DNA from: Telmatactis stephensoni
Lineage: Eukaryota; Cnidaria; Anthozoa; Actiniaria; Isophelliidae
DNA length: 64,000 bases
Direction of reading: 5' to 3'
Assembly (NCBI GenBank): GCA_029948255.1
Contig: JALIZF010001710.1
Span: 372,001-436,000 of the forward strand
This document shows, piece by piece, positions 34,924 through 46,691 of the stretch. A program made the translations under genes and the position numbers. A model generated the notes under the pieces. It ran no database searches, was not told the origin of the DNA, and saw only the letters and a list, made by a program, of their open reading frames with translations. How positions within the stretch are numbered: position 1 is the first letter of the stretch; the number at the start of each line of letters is the position of its first letter.

Positions 34924-35822
34924 GATCGAAAATTCGGATTTCTTTAAATAAATGTTGCTACTGTCTGTGAATCTCATAGAATCTTATTTGATTGAAAGGA
35001 AAACAAAAGAATGCATTAAAAGAAAAAAATTTTTATGAAAGAAATATAGCACATAACAATGTATCTGTTTCTTGGACACAATGACTATCAATGTGTCAAT
35101 TTTCTATTGAAAATTGTATTGTTTACTTGTTTTTCGATGAAATAATGGTCGAAAGAAAATTCAATGAAAAACGAAATATAGAAGTAATTTTGATCACAAG
35201 ATGATCGAGAAAGTACTTGTGATATATGGATTACCTGTGGTGAGAATGAACGAGTAGGAGTGAAGCAAGTTCCCTTTGCTTCGAACTTACCACAGGGAAC
35301 CCGTTAGCACTTTGCGTAAATATGAAGAATAGGCTGTAAGTAACTTCTGGACATATCAGTAAGTTCCTAAAAAAATTCCTAACTGATTTATAAGGAAAGT
35401 GCTAACGAAACCATTTCTATGCATGCCTATTCCACTTCAATGTATTTCATTAAAACGGTTCATCATATGACCAACAATCGCCACCATTTCCATAGAACAT
35501 AGCTAGTTTATTCTCCAAGAATAAATACATTACTCTAGCCAGTGTCACCGTCAAACGGTCTACGTATTGCGACCACCTCATGAACACGACCACATTTAGG
35601 GGGGAGGGGTAGACTACTTTTCCCATTATATTTCAAATACAAAATTCTCGTGCCCGCATTTAAGAGGTGAATTATAACAACAACTTTGACGACCAAATAA
35701 TTCGGACTGGTCTGAGCATTCCCCTAAATTCAGAACAATTCATAATATTAAAACAATCCTAAGAGTTCTGGACTTGAACGTAGTCACCATTTATAATGTC
35801 AAAATGAATTCCTATGATTAAT
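34924..35822. other. DNAJC5 3' flank
   Basis: No gene seen. TTTATT at 35507-35512 (AATAAA on the minus strand) is a candidate DNAJC5 polyadenylation signal, about 310 bases beyond the stop codon. 35240-35310 carries a short inverted motif, 'attacctgtggtgagaa' against 'cttaccacagggaa'. Confidence 0.4.
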
Positions 35823-38800
35823 TTACGAAGCAGGTAAAGGTATTGCTGTACTTGCAGTGCTGTTTGTCGCGGGACTCTCTACTTGTGACGTACTCGAGTC
35901 TTCACTAGGCTTAGGTTCCTCAGTTATCACCGGTTCACCGTTCAGGCCAGGTTGCGTAGTAACTGGTGTCGAGTCGTCGTCTTCTTTCATGGCGTCTTCA
36001 TAAGCTGCCATGTCCTCGGGCCAATCTTCGTCAGGGTTTGGTTTACATTTTCCACAGCAGAAGTTAAAGCAGAAAAAGCAGCAACAACAGCAGAAGTAAC
36101 ATCCAGTTATTACACCACAGAAAAAGAATAAGGCCTAGGGGAAAAATGAACAATAAGTTAAGTATTATGTTTGGTACGTAAAAACTCATGCCCCATCAAC
36201 AAGGATACATTTTCTTTGCAAAACGCCTTTTTTTTACATTTTCATGTCCGCAAGCGTAACTTCTAGACTTCTTTTTAAAACTAAACACTGCGGTTTCCGT
36301 GCGGATGGCTGAAATCCTATTCACTCATTCATTCATTCATTTACTCAGTTCTTATTTATTCACTTGCAAACCATTGCCAGTAAAACTTACCTTACACCAG
36401 CCACTGTTCAATCTAAAGTACAATTTTACATTCTAGAGAAAGAAACCAAAAATACCGTTAGTTGATGAAACTTGCAAACAAGACAGACGGGAGGAGTACA
36501 TGGTAAAGGGGGTCTTATTCTACAGATTTCACCGAGTATCCACCGAAAATGTCAAATGTGCGATTGACAAAACATACATTCTATATACTATATCCTAAAT
36601 ATATCTGTATCTATACACTAGCCTTCTACATTACTACTCTTAAGTAATTGTTCGACGTTCGAAAGGATTTCCATGGCAACATTTCATCTACAACGATGTA
36701 CGAAACTCTTTTCTCTAACGACATCCGGCAATAAAGCTAACAACACCAAAATTGCCCGATTTCTGTACACTCTAACCCAAATATACGGCAAGCGTGACAC
36801 TGGCTAGCAGTAACACAACACAGCAAGGAGCGCTGACTTGATTGTTAGCGTGACACTGGCTAGCAGTAACAACACAGCAATGAGCGCTACATAGAACGTC
36901 AGCGTGACAGTGGCTAGCAGTAACACAACACATCGATGAGCGTTACCTCTAACGTTAGTCAATCATCACACTCAGTGTAACGCAACACTCTCAAATCTGG
37001 TATCAATTCGTTAACTTCCTTCTTCCACGTAGAATTGAAATCGTTATCCACAATAGTACCATTAATATCAACCTCCCGTAGACCACTGTTCACGCTCTGA
37101 GAGAGCGCCTTCAACAGGAGATAAGCACCCTCGTTCTTCAACAAATTGTGCCCAAGATATAACCTATGCAGAGTGGAATTTTTCTTGAGGGCGTTTCCAA
37201 TGTAGCAAGCCCCTTCTTTTCTTATAAAATTACCACAAGCAACCATCGTTGTTAAAGACTTATTAGACTTTATAACTTCTGCTAACTCCTTGGCACCCGA
37301 GTCGTATAAATAGTTCCACGATATATCCAGATATTTAAGGTGTTTCGACTTTTGAAGACCAGTTGCCATGGCCGCCACGCCCGTTTCTGCGAGCTGATTG
37401 GATGCTAGGTGGAGGGTCTCGAGGTAATTGTTCGTGATTAACATCGTTCCAAGATCGTTTCCAAACCCGTCTGATAGAATATTGCGACTTAGGTCTAACT
37501 GCTTGAGATGACATTTACTGTGCATATACTTCAGTAAAGGACTGATGGCCTCGTCAGTCAAGTTATTACCAGCCAAAATGAGTTTTTCTAGAGTTATATT
37601 ACATTGTAAGAACTCTCCAATAACGCTCATAGCACAGACACTGATGCCATTCTCAGATAAATCGAGTTCTAAGACGGTCAAATTACTTGCCAAACTCCTT
37701 ACAACTGTACGAACCCCTTCGTTACCAAGGCGACAGTTTCCTAGCAACAAGCGAGTGACGGTCATCGCGGGAAAAAAACTTTGTGAAATATCTGCAATCA
37801 GGACTGGTCCAATACTACAGCGATTTAAGTCCATGGTCGTTGTCTTGAGGTTTTGCTTGAAATACTTGAGAGGATCTTCATAGTTTTTCAAGTACGGATC
37901 AAAGTCGTCGTCCCAATCATCGATATGTTGGCCTCGATTTTTGATCGCAGTTTCAGCGCTTTTCACTTTCCTTTTAGATGCCCTCATGAGCCGTTCCGTC
38001 GTGGAAACTTTAGGTTGCTTGGCTTTTAGAGGGATGCCGTTCAAACGACTGTCATTTAGAAATGTACTGGAACTCATGTTGAAAACCACAACGTTTTGAA
38101 GAAGAAGAACAAAACTGTTATAAGATCGTTAAAAAGAACTTACGATGAACCACTCAAGGCTTTAACGCTACTGGTTACTAATTAGCCATTTATAATGTAG
38201 CTAACTCACTTTGGCCTATTCTAAGCAATCAGAAAAGGAGATAGAAAGAGACTGAATTATTAACCAAAGGTGGTTGAAGATTGTTAATAATTTAGCACCT
38301 TAGAGATTCAGTTATGGGGCTCAAAGTCGTCGCTGAAACAAAAAGATTAACGAATAAGCACTTAACTACAAATTTCTCAAATCCTTTCTCTACAGAATTT
38401 CAGTAACTTTCAACAGTAATTCGAAAAAAAAATAATCCAAAAATATTTCTTGGACATGTTGGAAAAGACCTTTGTTGACAACATTTGTGATTACAATATT
38501 ACGATAAATATTTTCTTATTTTTTCTTTGGTTGTTTTTCCACTTGAAAGACAATTGTATACACAGTACAAACAAAAAGATGCCGTCTTCACCACAGAGCG
38601 AATAGAATAAAAGAAAACGAAATAATTAAATAATAGATGATTAGTTAATTGTATTACTACAATTAGATAACGCTAATGAATAAATCAGGTGGCAAGGTTA
38701 GTAGAGAAGACGCATGGTTAGAGAGAGGCAAATGGTGATGTATGGAAAAGAGAGAGAATGAACGAAAAGAGACAAACAATGAAAGAAATAATGAAAAAAA

Positions 38801-41800
38801 GAAAGAACAGAGAAAAAGAAAAGGAAGGAAGCGAGAAAGGAAGGAAGGAAGGAAGGAAAAGAATTAAAGAAAAGAGAAGAAAAGAAAAAGGAAAAGAAAA
38901 AGAAACAAGTAAACAAAAGGTGTCTGTATTTCTAATGAAGATTTCGTTTGAACCATTGAAGAAATATTTGTCATATTAATCAAAGCTAGAAATCAGACAA
39001 AGCAAAATTTCAAGAGGCCACAGTGGTCTTTTAGCCTGCAGTGTATTGCTGGGATCACCAACTGACCATTTAATACTACCTATGTTGCTGGTGACGGTAT
39101 GACTCCTAATACACATGTAGCTACTACCTAAAATAGCGAGGATGACACAGTCGGTTAGTGCGTGGTCTTCAGTGAAAGAGGTCCAGAGTTCGATCCCCGG
39201 ATCTCACATCCTTGTTTCGACTTCTTTCCTTTCTGTGTAGCTTTAAGTAGATTTAAATACCCTTAAAACAGAACACTGATGGAGAGAGGGGAGTAAAATT
39301 AGTGCACTGTTGACACATCTCACATCCTTGTTTAAACTTTTTTCCTTTCTGTGTAGCTTTAAGTAGCTTTAAATACCCTTAAAACGCAACACTGATGGAG
39401 AGAGGGGAGTAAAATGAGTGCACTGTTGACCTCAAGTTTATCACTGACTCAAATTACTGTCACGAGTTATCGACGTAAAATATGGTTGCTTTACTTACTT
39501 CCACGCAGTTACAGGAGAGAGAAGAGGGAGCACTTGTCTAACCTTTACTTTAGCACACTGACACTCACTTGTTCAGCCAAGCAGGCAAGATTAATGCTTA
39601 ATGTTGTAACTCTCATCTATACTAGGCAACTGTATATAGTTGCAACTATACTATGTAACTATATATATACATGTACTGTACATGTATATTGTAATTATAA
39701 TTATATAGATACAGTTGTTCATATGCCTAAACATTCAAGAGCTTTCAGACCAAACCAAAGCTAGAGCTAATTCTACATATGGATGTACATATATTTACTA
39801 GTTATACAATGGTTTCGAGTGGAATACCAGGAATATTCCATGAGTCACTTGTATTTCCTCGTATACACATTAGTCTTAGGTGAGTGTGTATACAAAGGGA
39901 TATAAAAGTCAAAAGAATGAGGAAACATGATTAAGGGCTGGTTTTCACAAACAACGGAAGCAGAAGCAGCAGCAACATGTATGCACACTCAGTGCTACAT
40001 TTCTCACGTAGGTGAGGAAAAAAATGAACAGTGCATACTGAGTCTGCATATGATACTTTCGCTTCTGCTTCCATCACTTGTGAAAACCAGGCTTAAGCAC
40101 ACACATTTAAATGGCATTCAGTATTTGCTCTTGTTTAGCATGGTTTTCAACAAAAAATAACAGATATTATTACCTCATCACCAAACTGTTCTGCTATGTA
40201 AAGACCCATATTTCCATATTTATCATAAATTTCTCTTTTACTAGGATCTGATAATATTGTGTGGGCATGGTTGATTTCTTTAAACTGAAAGAATAAAGAA
40301 AAATGAACATAGAACTTCAGAAAAGATAAAGTAGAAAAAAATACAAGTAAAAAACCCAAGATACTCAACTACAGTATGAAGGGATTTTTTTAAATGTTTC
40401 TTTTGCTCCTTCTTCACCCCCTATCCTCTTTTTATATTTTAGTCCCTTCCTTCCTTCTGTTTTTCCTCATTCACTTATTCATTTTTTCGTTTTGTTCTTC
40501 CCTTCCATTTTTCTTTCATTTACTCATTCATTCTTTCATTTTGTCCTTCCCTTCCTCCCTCTCTCATTTACTCCAGTCTCTTTGTTTCTTGTCTTTTTCT
40601 TTCATTCACTCATTCATTCTTTCATTTTGTCCCTCCCTTCCTCTCTCTTTATTTTTATTTCATTCACTCATTCATTTTTATCTTTTTGTCTCTTCCTCTC
40701 TCATTCTCTCTCTCTCAATTATTCCATTCTCTTTCTTCCTTCCTTTTTTCATTCATTCATTCTCTTTATCATCCATTTCTTTCCATCAGAATACACAGAC
40801 ACAAAAACCCCAACAATCACTGTAGACTGAGGTAGTGAATACCTTTTCAGTAGCTTCAGGATTATCTCTGTTTTTATCAGGGTGATGTTTTAGGGCCATC
40901 TAAAATGCAAGCAACATGGTTTAGTTTAGCAAAATAAATTAAATTTATTTTGTGGGTGTCGTCAGCTTCAAGAAGTGGAATCACTCATACTAGTTGTCAC
41001 TCTTCATTGGCTTTTTCAAATAATATTTCAAGCCCAGAAGCTAGTAAGAAATTGCATATTCATTTGCTGCAGGTGTATACGTGTACACTGCACAAGAGAC
41101 AGTAAATAAAAGCATTTATCTTTTTCTGGGGTGGATGTGTGTCAGTAATTATTTATTTGAACTTATTTCAAAGTTGTTTTTTGATGCCCTACCATGGTAA
41201 AGTTTACTGGCCTTCCTAGAAACGTTTGTTGCTATGGCAACTAAATTTTTTTGCAGCCTGGAGTACCTAATGCACTGTCGTCTTCATTATTAGATTCAAA
41301 CTAGATAACATAATAGACCTATCTTCCTTCTTTATTTCTTGTCCCATGCCCTATCTGTTTGTTGTGCAATTTCAGACCACATGATGCAGCTCTTGTGAGT
41401 TGATTCCTCACACATGTATGCAAATATTTTAACATGTTTATCATAAAATTACAATTCTCAAGAGAATACCATGTGGTATGAAATAAGCAATTTGTGTATG
41501 GAAGGAAAGAGGTCTATTTATCATGATGATCTACTTGGATAAGCTTTGTTTTCTTTCTTTTGGCATTACCTTTCTATAAGCTTTTTTAATTTCTTCTGGG
41601 GTGGCATCTTTGTCCACCAAGAGAATGTCATACAGTGACGCCCCATCTTTCCTGTAAACACAAAATAATAAGATTATAATATTTTCAATTTTACAGTAGC
41701 CATCTAGAACAACCTCAAATGCTCCAAGTTGGCTGTACTTTTAGTACAAATGGAACATATTGAGTGAACTATTTAGGGCTGTGTCACTGTATACAGCTGT

Positions 41801-44800
41801 AATAGGGAATGAATGGAAATGAAATGGAAATGAAGGGATGAATGAATGGGAATCTTAACACCATATAAAGAGAGGGTAGTCAATGACATTTTGAGCCTAT
41901 AGGTCCATCATCAGAGTAGAAAACTTAAATGAAGGGCCTAGACTCAAAACATATGTAATGTAAACTTGTACTTTTTTCATATGGTGTTACACTGAGGTTT
42001 CCATTCAATTCTCTATTGTTTTTTTAGTAGTACTGTAGATTTGGTATGACTGCAGTGAAACAGCACTCTCACAACACAGCATGCTTACTGCAGGAATTTT
42101 GAATGTTTTTACAGCATTGGCACAGACACAGTATGGTACAATCCATTTCACACTCACACTGTGTATATACACTGTACATGTACGAAAACTTAAACAAAAC
42201 TCATACAAAAACTCATATACTGTACCATATGTCCATACTGTAAGCTAGTTTCCACTCAATCATACAAAATCTGCTCACTCATTTACTGTATTTGTACCAT
42301 TTAAATTACTATTCAAAGGAATATAATGTATATGGGATGAAGTCATTCTGACGTGACTTCATCCATTATTGTACAACAAGCTAATCAATAAACATTATGA
42401 CCTAAGATACTATCAGACATCAAAACAATCTTAGCACTATAACTCTGTGGATGCCTTAAGGGCCAAAGAATTTTCTCTTTCACCAGACTGATAAAAATAG
42501 ATTTTTTTGGACTAATTATAATAATGAGAAATAATAAATAAATGGATTTATGTTACATGAGGGTTTTATGGAACGAAAGATTCATACATATGCAATAATA
42601 AATAGATGTAGTCTGAGGAAAGATGATTAATTATTCAAAAAGGAAAAATGTCTGGCTGTAATAAAAAGCCTTACAAAAATATACTGGAGATTGAATGTGA
42701 TAACACGTGGGTATATATCAGGCCTACATAATGCTGATATAATAGTTATAACACTGATAAACACAACAGAATGATAAGCAAAGTAAATATTATAGAAAAT
42801 CACATTGATGAAAATTGATAGACCAAGATTACCAGATAACAGACAACAAAAACAATTCTACATTGGAGACAAAATTTATGAAATTTAAAGGGTCACTTGG
42901 ATGAAAATTGATGAAAATTGGAAATGATTTGAGCCTTGCTTAAACTTATCTATATGGCCCCAAAATTCACCAAGCAACATACTTTCATAACATTTAAAAC
43001 TGAAGGATAAATATTATCAAGTATCTTAGCATCTAAATTGTGAGTAAATGCTTAATCCTATTGTTCTTTTAAATTTTAAACCAACATTTCTTGGTGGTGT
43101 GCTGGAAATGTACCATTGTTGGAAAAGCATGTCACGTTCACTCATATTCATTGTCAAATTACTTAAACTAAATAAATCAGTTTCCACTTTTGAATGATTT
43201 TCATCATTTAATGGTTAGGCTAATTAATGGGCTTGACTGCTTTAAATCAAACCCAAAATATCATTTCACACCAGCAGGGAACTACAGCTTGAAACAAGCT
43301 TGAAACATGCATATGAAAATGTGGCCTTCCCAGTCAGCCAGCTGGTTGATGTTGACCACAAAAAGGTTGAATGTTTCCTTCTGGTGGGAAAAAGTATCGA
43401 TTTCTACGAACAATGAGGAAAATATCCAGCAGCTTTTATCCAGTTTGCTCTTGTACAGTGTCTCAATTAAAAGAGTATGGAAATGAAATTGCCTTTCCAA
43501 AGTTGTGAAGAAATAATCAAGGAATGAAAAGTTATCAACCTTAAGCTGTGCTTTTCACCAACATTATTAGTGCTATACTTACATGTGCTGAATTGACAGG
43601 TATTTAAAAACTACTATATTCAATTGCATCTTAATTAGCATTAGCACGTATATACATGTAAGAAACAAATAAGACCAACACTCCAGTCCTTCATTATAGG
43701 CTTTTTGATCCCTTTATAACTCAAATTTTTGGACTTCTCTTAATTCTAAAAGTCTTCTCATGCAAAACCTTTTCCTTGTTCCCTCAATATTTGAATCAGA
43801 AGAGAATTGAATGCATCTCTTTTAACTAAAGTCAGGATGATGCAGCTTTTCCAGACTGTAATGCAACATAGAGTTGCACCACGTGTCTACTGCAACTGTC
43901 ATGCACAACACTGGATGCAGATGTTATCGAATGAACATCACTGCATTCAGCTGTTATGAAGTGAACACACAGCACAACTTTGCTGTGGAAATCTGTGGAA
44001 ACATTACTGTATGATTGTACAATATAAAAATTTATATTGTTTTATCTTTAGAAATTTTAGTCAAAAAGAGGATTCATCATCATAAATCCAATGTCAATCA
44101 TGATTTTTGTTAGCCAGGTATTTTGAACTCTAGTTAAGGATCATAAAATGTGCACACGTCTCGCTTTATATATACCGTGATATATACATGCTGAAAATGT
44201 AGAACACAAGCAGAGCCAAGTGTTTATCTTGTTTTTTGAGAGCTCTACATCTTCCAGAGTGTTAACATCACAGTACAGAGACCTCCATGTGCATTTTATA
44301 TTCCTTAAATAAAATATTTTCAAAGTTTTCCTGCAAGCCATACCCCTGTCCTCTAATATAAACATGGCCGCCAGCCAATAAGGATGCAGGTTATATTTCA
44401 AATATTATATAATTCTTGTATATTGACTTCCCGTTATCTAATGCATTCACTATCCTAGAATAATTTGTATATTTAGTTGATAATCTATCAGATATATTGT
44501 GTCCCTACTAGTACTACTACATGTACCTAGTTGCTTTAGTGCTCCACTTGATTGATACAACTACAAAGGGAAATTAGCAACATTCTGATCTTAAGGTAGA
44601 GCTCTTTCTCATTTAGTATTTTAAATATATTTTATACAATTTCCACTCTCAAACAAGTTAATTTACAATGATGGATACAAATGTTGACACTTTGATAATC
44701 AAATACTTAAAATTTGATGTTATAAATGTGATGTTTATAGTTTGAAACTAAAATAACGTTTTATATTACATGCAACTTTTAAGCTACGTTTTAAACAAAC

Positions 44801-46015
44801 AAAAGGAAAGCATAGCAAGTACTTGAAGGATAATAGTTTGAGCTGTAAAACCAAAGAGTTTGAAAGCTTCAGTAAAGTATGCAATATTAGGTTTCTCAGT
44901 CGTCGAGCGAACGTGTTTTTGTATACTCTTTGAATCAAATATACTATTAGTAGAGAGGCTAATAAAATGAACCAATTTTACTACGTTCAGTTTGGAAAAA
45001 ATGCCGCTATTCGGCATGATTTATAATTGAATCACCAAACTAATAAAACCATTGAAGGCTACAGAGCACTTATTTTATCGAAATGACTAAACATTTATGA
45101 CAAACACAAATTCAATTACCGTACAGAATCGATTTTGTGCTGAGATCACGAAAGAATTTGTTACATTTTCCCATGAAACTTTGGTAAAATTTTTGGAAGA
45201 TATACAAACATAAGCAAGGAAGTTTGAAGGAATTTTTCTTGACAATGAATAATGTTATTGTGCAATTATTTCAATCGGTCTTGGGGGTCGTAATTGTTTA
45301 GGTTCCGAAGAAGCTTCAGATAGGACCGACAATATTCGTGAGAAATATTCATTTTGAGAAGCCATTTTAAACAGACAAAGTTGACCATTAAAGAAACATT
45401 GTCTATAGCTTCTAAAACGGCTATTTTAAGGTATGTAGCGTATTGCTAATTAAAGAAAAAATTAAGAAAATTTTGGTATGACCTTGAATTAGCTACTCAA
45501 CTGAGGATACTGACAGTTTTTATGGCAAATAATCAATAAATTCTAAGATGTCAAATAATCTGAAAATTCACGAATGAACTCTCAAATTTTATAAAATCCA
45601 GAACCAATTTATTGATTTCTAAGATTATTTTAAAAGAAACAAGAAACGTTAAACGAGATTTCGCTGCTGCAAGAACTGCAACAAGCTCGAGAAGTTTTTT
45701 GGTAAACAAATCCCGAAAACATACCATTTTGAGTCTTTCCTGATATAAAATTGTAAAGACAAGAGTATTTAGACACAAAATAAAAACACACTTGCTAATT
45801 AGAAGCTCTAGGAAGGAAGATTTTAGCTGAAACAGTGATTCCCCTTCCAAGCATAACACACAGTTCTGGTAGTTGTTCAGTATGTCAATTTCGTCACACT
45901 GCCAATCACGATTTCACGGCTTCTTAACAAATTCTAAAGACTTCAAACCTTACGTTTCTGAAGGTCCACTTGAATTTCCATTATCTTTCGGACCGTTACC
46001 GGTATACGGGGCCAT
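35823..46015 (-). CDS. DNAJC5: Cysteine-string protein (DnaJ homologue subfamily C member 5), complete 6-exon gene
   Basis: CSP is a palmitoylated Hsp40 co-chaperone on secretory and synaptic vesicles that works with Hsc70 to keep SNARE proteins folded. Exons in transcript order: 46015-45954, 41651-41570, 40899-40843, 40284-40174, 36432-36391, 36134-35823. They total 666 bases (221 residues plus stop; human is 198) with matching phases. The J domain spans about residues 24-92: [21 protein letters not shown], with the first 20 residues decisive, then the HPD motif at 54-56, then [21 protein letters not shown] linker ([17 protein letters not shown]) leads to the cysteine string at 124-148 (11 Cys; [18 protein letters not shown]) and an acidic Ser/Thr-rich tail. 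Phenylalanines replace several cysteines of the vertebrate string. Intron 4 hosts the LRR gene at 36959-38089. Confidence 0.95.
36791..36958. repeat. Three tandem copies of a 54-56 bp unit after the LRR stop codon
   Basis: 'agcgtgaca(c/g)tggctagcag' begins at 36791, 36847 and 36901. The array ends where the LRR coding frame ends, so it forms the start of that gene's 3' UTR. Confidence 0.9.
36959..38089 (-). CDS. RNI-type leucine-rich-repeat protein, intronless, nested in a DNAJC5 intron
   Basis: The 376-residue uninterrupted frame starts at ATG 38089 (a second ATG follows 4 codons later). Residues 1-60 are basic, then acidic ([12 protein letters not shown]). From about 85 to 345 there are ribonuclease-inhibitor-like repeats of 26-30 residues with the signature L..L.L..N.L.d.g, for example [57 protein letters not shown] and [15 protein letters not shown]. 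This resembles LRRC74-type or other RNI-like proteins of the cytosol; the exact orthologue is uncertain. The absence of introns and its position inside DNAJC5 intron 4, on the same strand, suggest a retroposed origin. No poly-A tail or target duplication was identified. Confidence 0.85.
   Translation of the reverse strand: MVFNMSSSTFLNDSRLNGIPLKAKQPKVSTTERLMRASKRKVKSAETAIKNRGQHIDDWDDDFDPYLKNYEDPLKYFKQNLKTTTMDLNRCSIGPVLIADISQSFFPAMTVTRLLLGNCRLGNEGVRTVVRSLASNLTVLELDLSENGISVCAMSVIGEFLQCNITLEKLILAGNNLTDEAISPLLKYMHSKCHLKQLDLSRNILSDGFGNDLGTMLITNNYLETLHLASNQLAETGVAAMATGLQKSKHLKYLDISWNYLYDSGAKELAEVIKSNKSLTTMVACGNFIRKEGACYIGNALKKNSTLHRLYLGHNLLKNEGAYLLLKALSQSVNSGLREVDINGTIVDNDFNSTWKKEVNELIPDLRVLRYTECDD
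38090..39135. other. DNAJC5 intron 4 with purine-rich tract
   Basis: 38755-38915 is an A/G-rich stretch (gaaagaaagg, ggaaggaagg) that yields spurious lysine-rich frames. Nothing else is supported. Confidence 0.6.
39136..39420 (+). mobile_element. tRNA-derived SINE with 116-bp internal duplication
   Basis: The head contains RNA polymerase III-type boxes: A-box-like 'cggttagtgcgtgg' and B-box-like 'gagttcgatcc'. The body 'atctcacatccttgttt...gtgcactgttgac' is present twice, at offset 116 (39201 and 39317). A full-length relative lies inverted at 55580-55828. Confidence 0.85.
39935..40092. mobile_element. 158-bp MITE with TTAA on both sides
   Basis: The ends gggctggttttcacaa and ttgtgaaaaccaggc are near-perfect inverted repeats. 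TTAA flanks both (39931-39934 and 40093-40096), the target duplication of piggyBac-like and some Kolobok elements. The interior contains 'ggaagcagaagcagcagc' and its counterpart. Confidence 0.75.
40394..40800. repeat. Pyrimidine-rich degenerate repeat in DNAJC5 intron 3
   Basis: About 400 bases of ttcattcactcattc, cttcccttcc and similar. Long Phe/Ser/Leu frames here are composition artefacts. Confidence 0.85.
41652..45953. other. DNAJC5 intron 1
   Basis: No nested gene recognised. It contains a diverged copy of the 31288 MITE family (42037-42280). At about 42880-43100 there is a copy of the repeat that is tandemly duplicated at 46692-48552, sharing 'gtgagtaaatgc' and 'cctattgttcttttaaa' and beginning 'cacttggatgaaaattgatg'. 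The rest is unremarkable AT-rich sequence. Confidence 0.5.
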
Positions 46016-46690
46016 TCCTATGTGAATTCATCTACAAATACAATGTAAAAACACGGCCGCCATAAGACTCCTCAGATCGACTCCCAACAAGAAGTGACGT
46101 CATTTTGCGGTGGAACTCGCTTTGGCACGTGGTTCACACAAGTAAACATGACTTCCGGTTAAAAAATAGAAGAAACGATCGGGTTTCCTTTTCTATCTCA
46201 GCTTCACTGTTCATCACAATGATCTATTTCAAAAACTCATCTCTCAAACAAAATTATGTAATCTTTAACAAGGATTCTTTTCTGCCTGTAAAATTGGTCA
46301 AGGATTCCTATGTAGTCATTCTAGGTGGCAGAAGTTAACATTCTATTTTGTGAAAGAATGAGAAAAATTTTGGGTAACTGGATGAGATAAGCTGGCTGAA
46401 AAAAAAAGTGATAATAGAAAAAAGAAAAGAAAAAAAAATAGGATATATTAGATATGCCTGTCCACAACAGGTGCACAATTTTTTTTTTCACAACTTTATT
46501 GGACAAATCGCAGAAATAACATAACTAAAATACAAAAATAGAGAAAGTAGAAAAACAACAAAACAAAAATTAACGTAAAACAAAGGCACTGTCCAAGAGG
46601 TGGGTACAAATGACCTAAAAAAAGGGGGTGACCCCTGGGCTGACCAGGGGGACTGTAAGATTTGCAGGTTTATATTTATTTGCCAAGATT
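46016..46690. other. DNAJC5 5' flank
   Basis: No gene seen. The region immediately before the DNAJC5 start is moderately GC-richer and carries cgtggttcac/tgacgtcatttt words. A cre-like tgacgtca occurs at 46093-46100, the best regulatory-looking match, but this is weak. Confidence 0.3.
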
Positions 46691-46691
46691 G

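Noticed and set aside
37545..37883. 112-codon plus-strand frame
   Set aside because: Antisense shadow of the LRR gene.
39140..39200. tRNA-like A and B boxes suggesting a tRNA gene
   Set aside because: The same head is followed by a shared non-tRNA body at 55579-55830 (inverted) and has no clear acceptor stem, so it is a SINE head.
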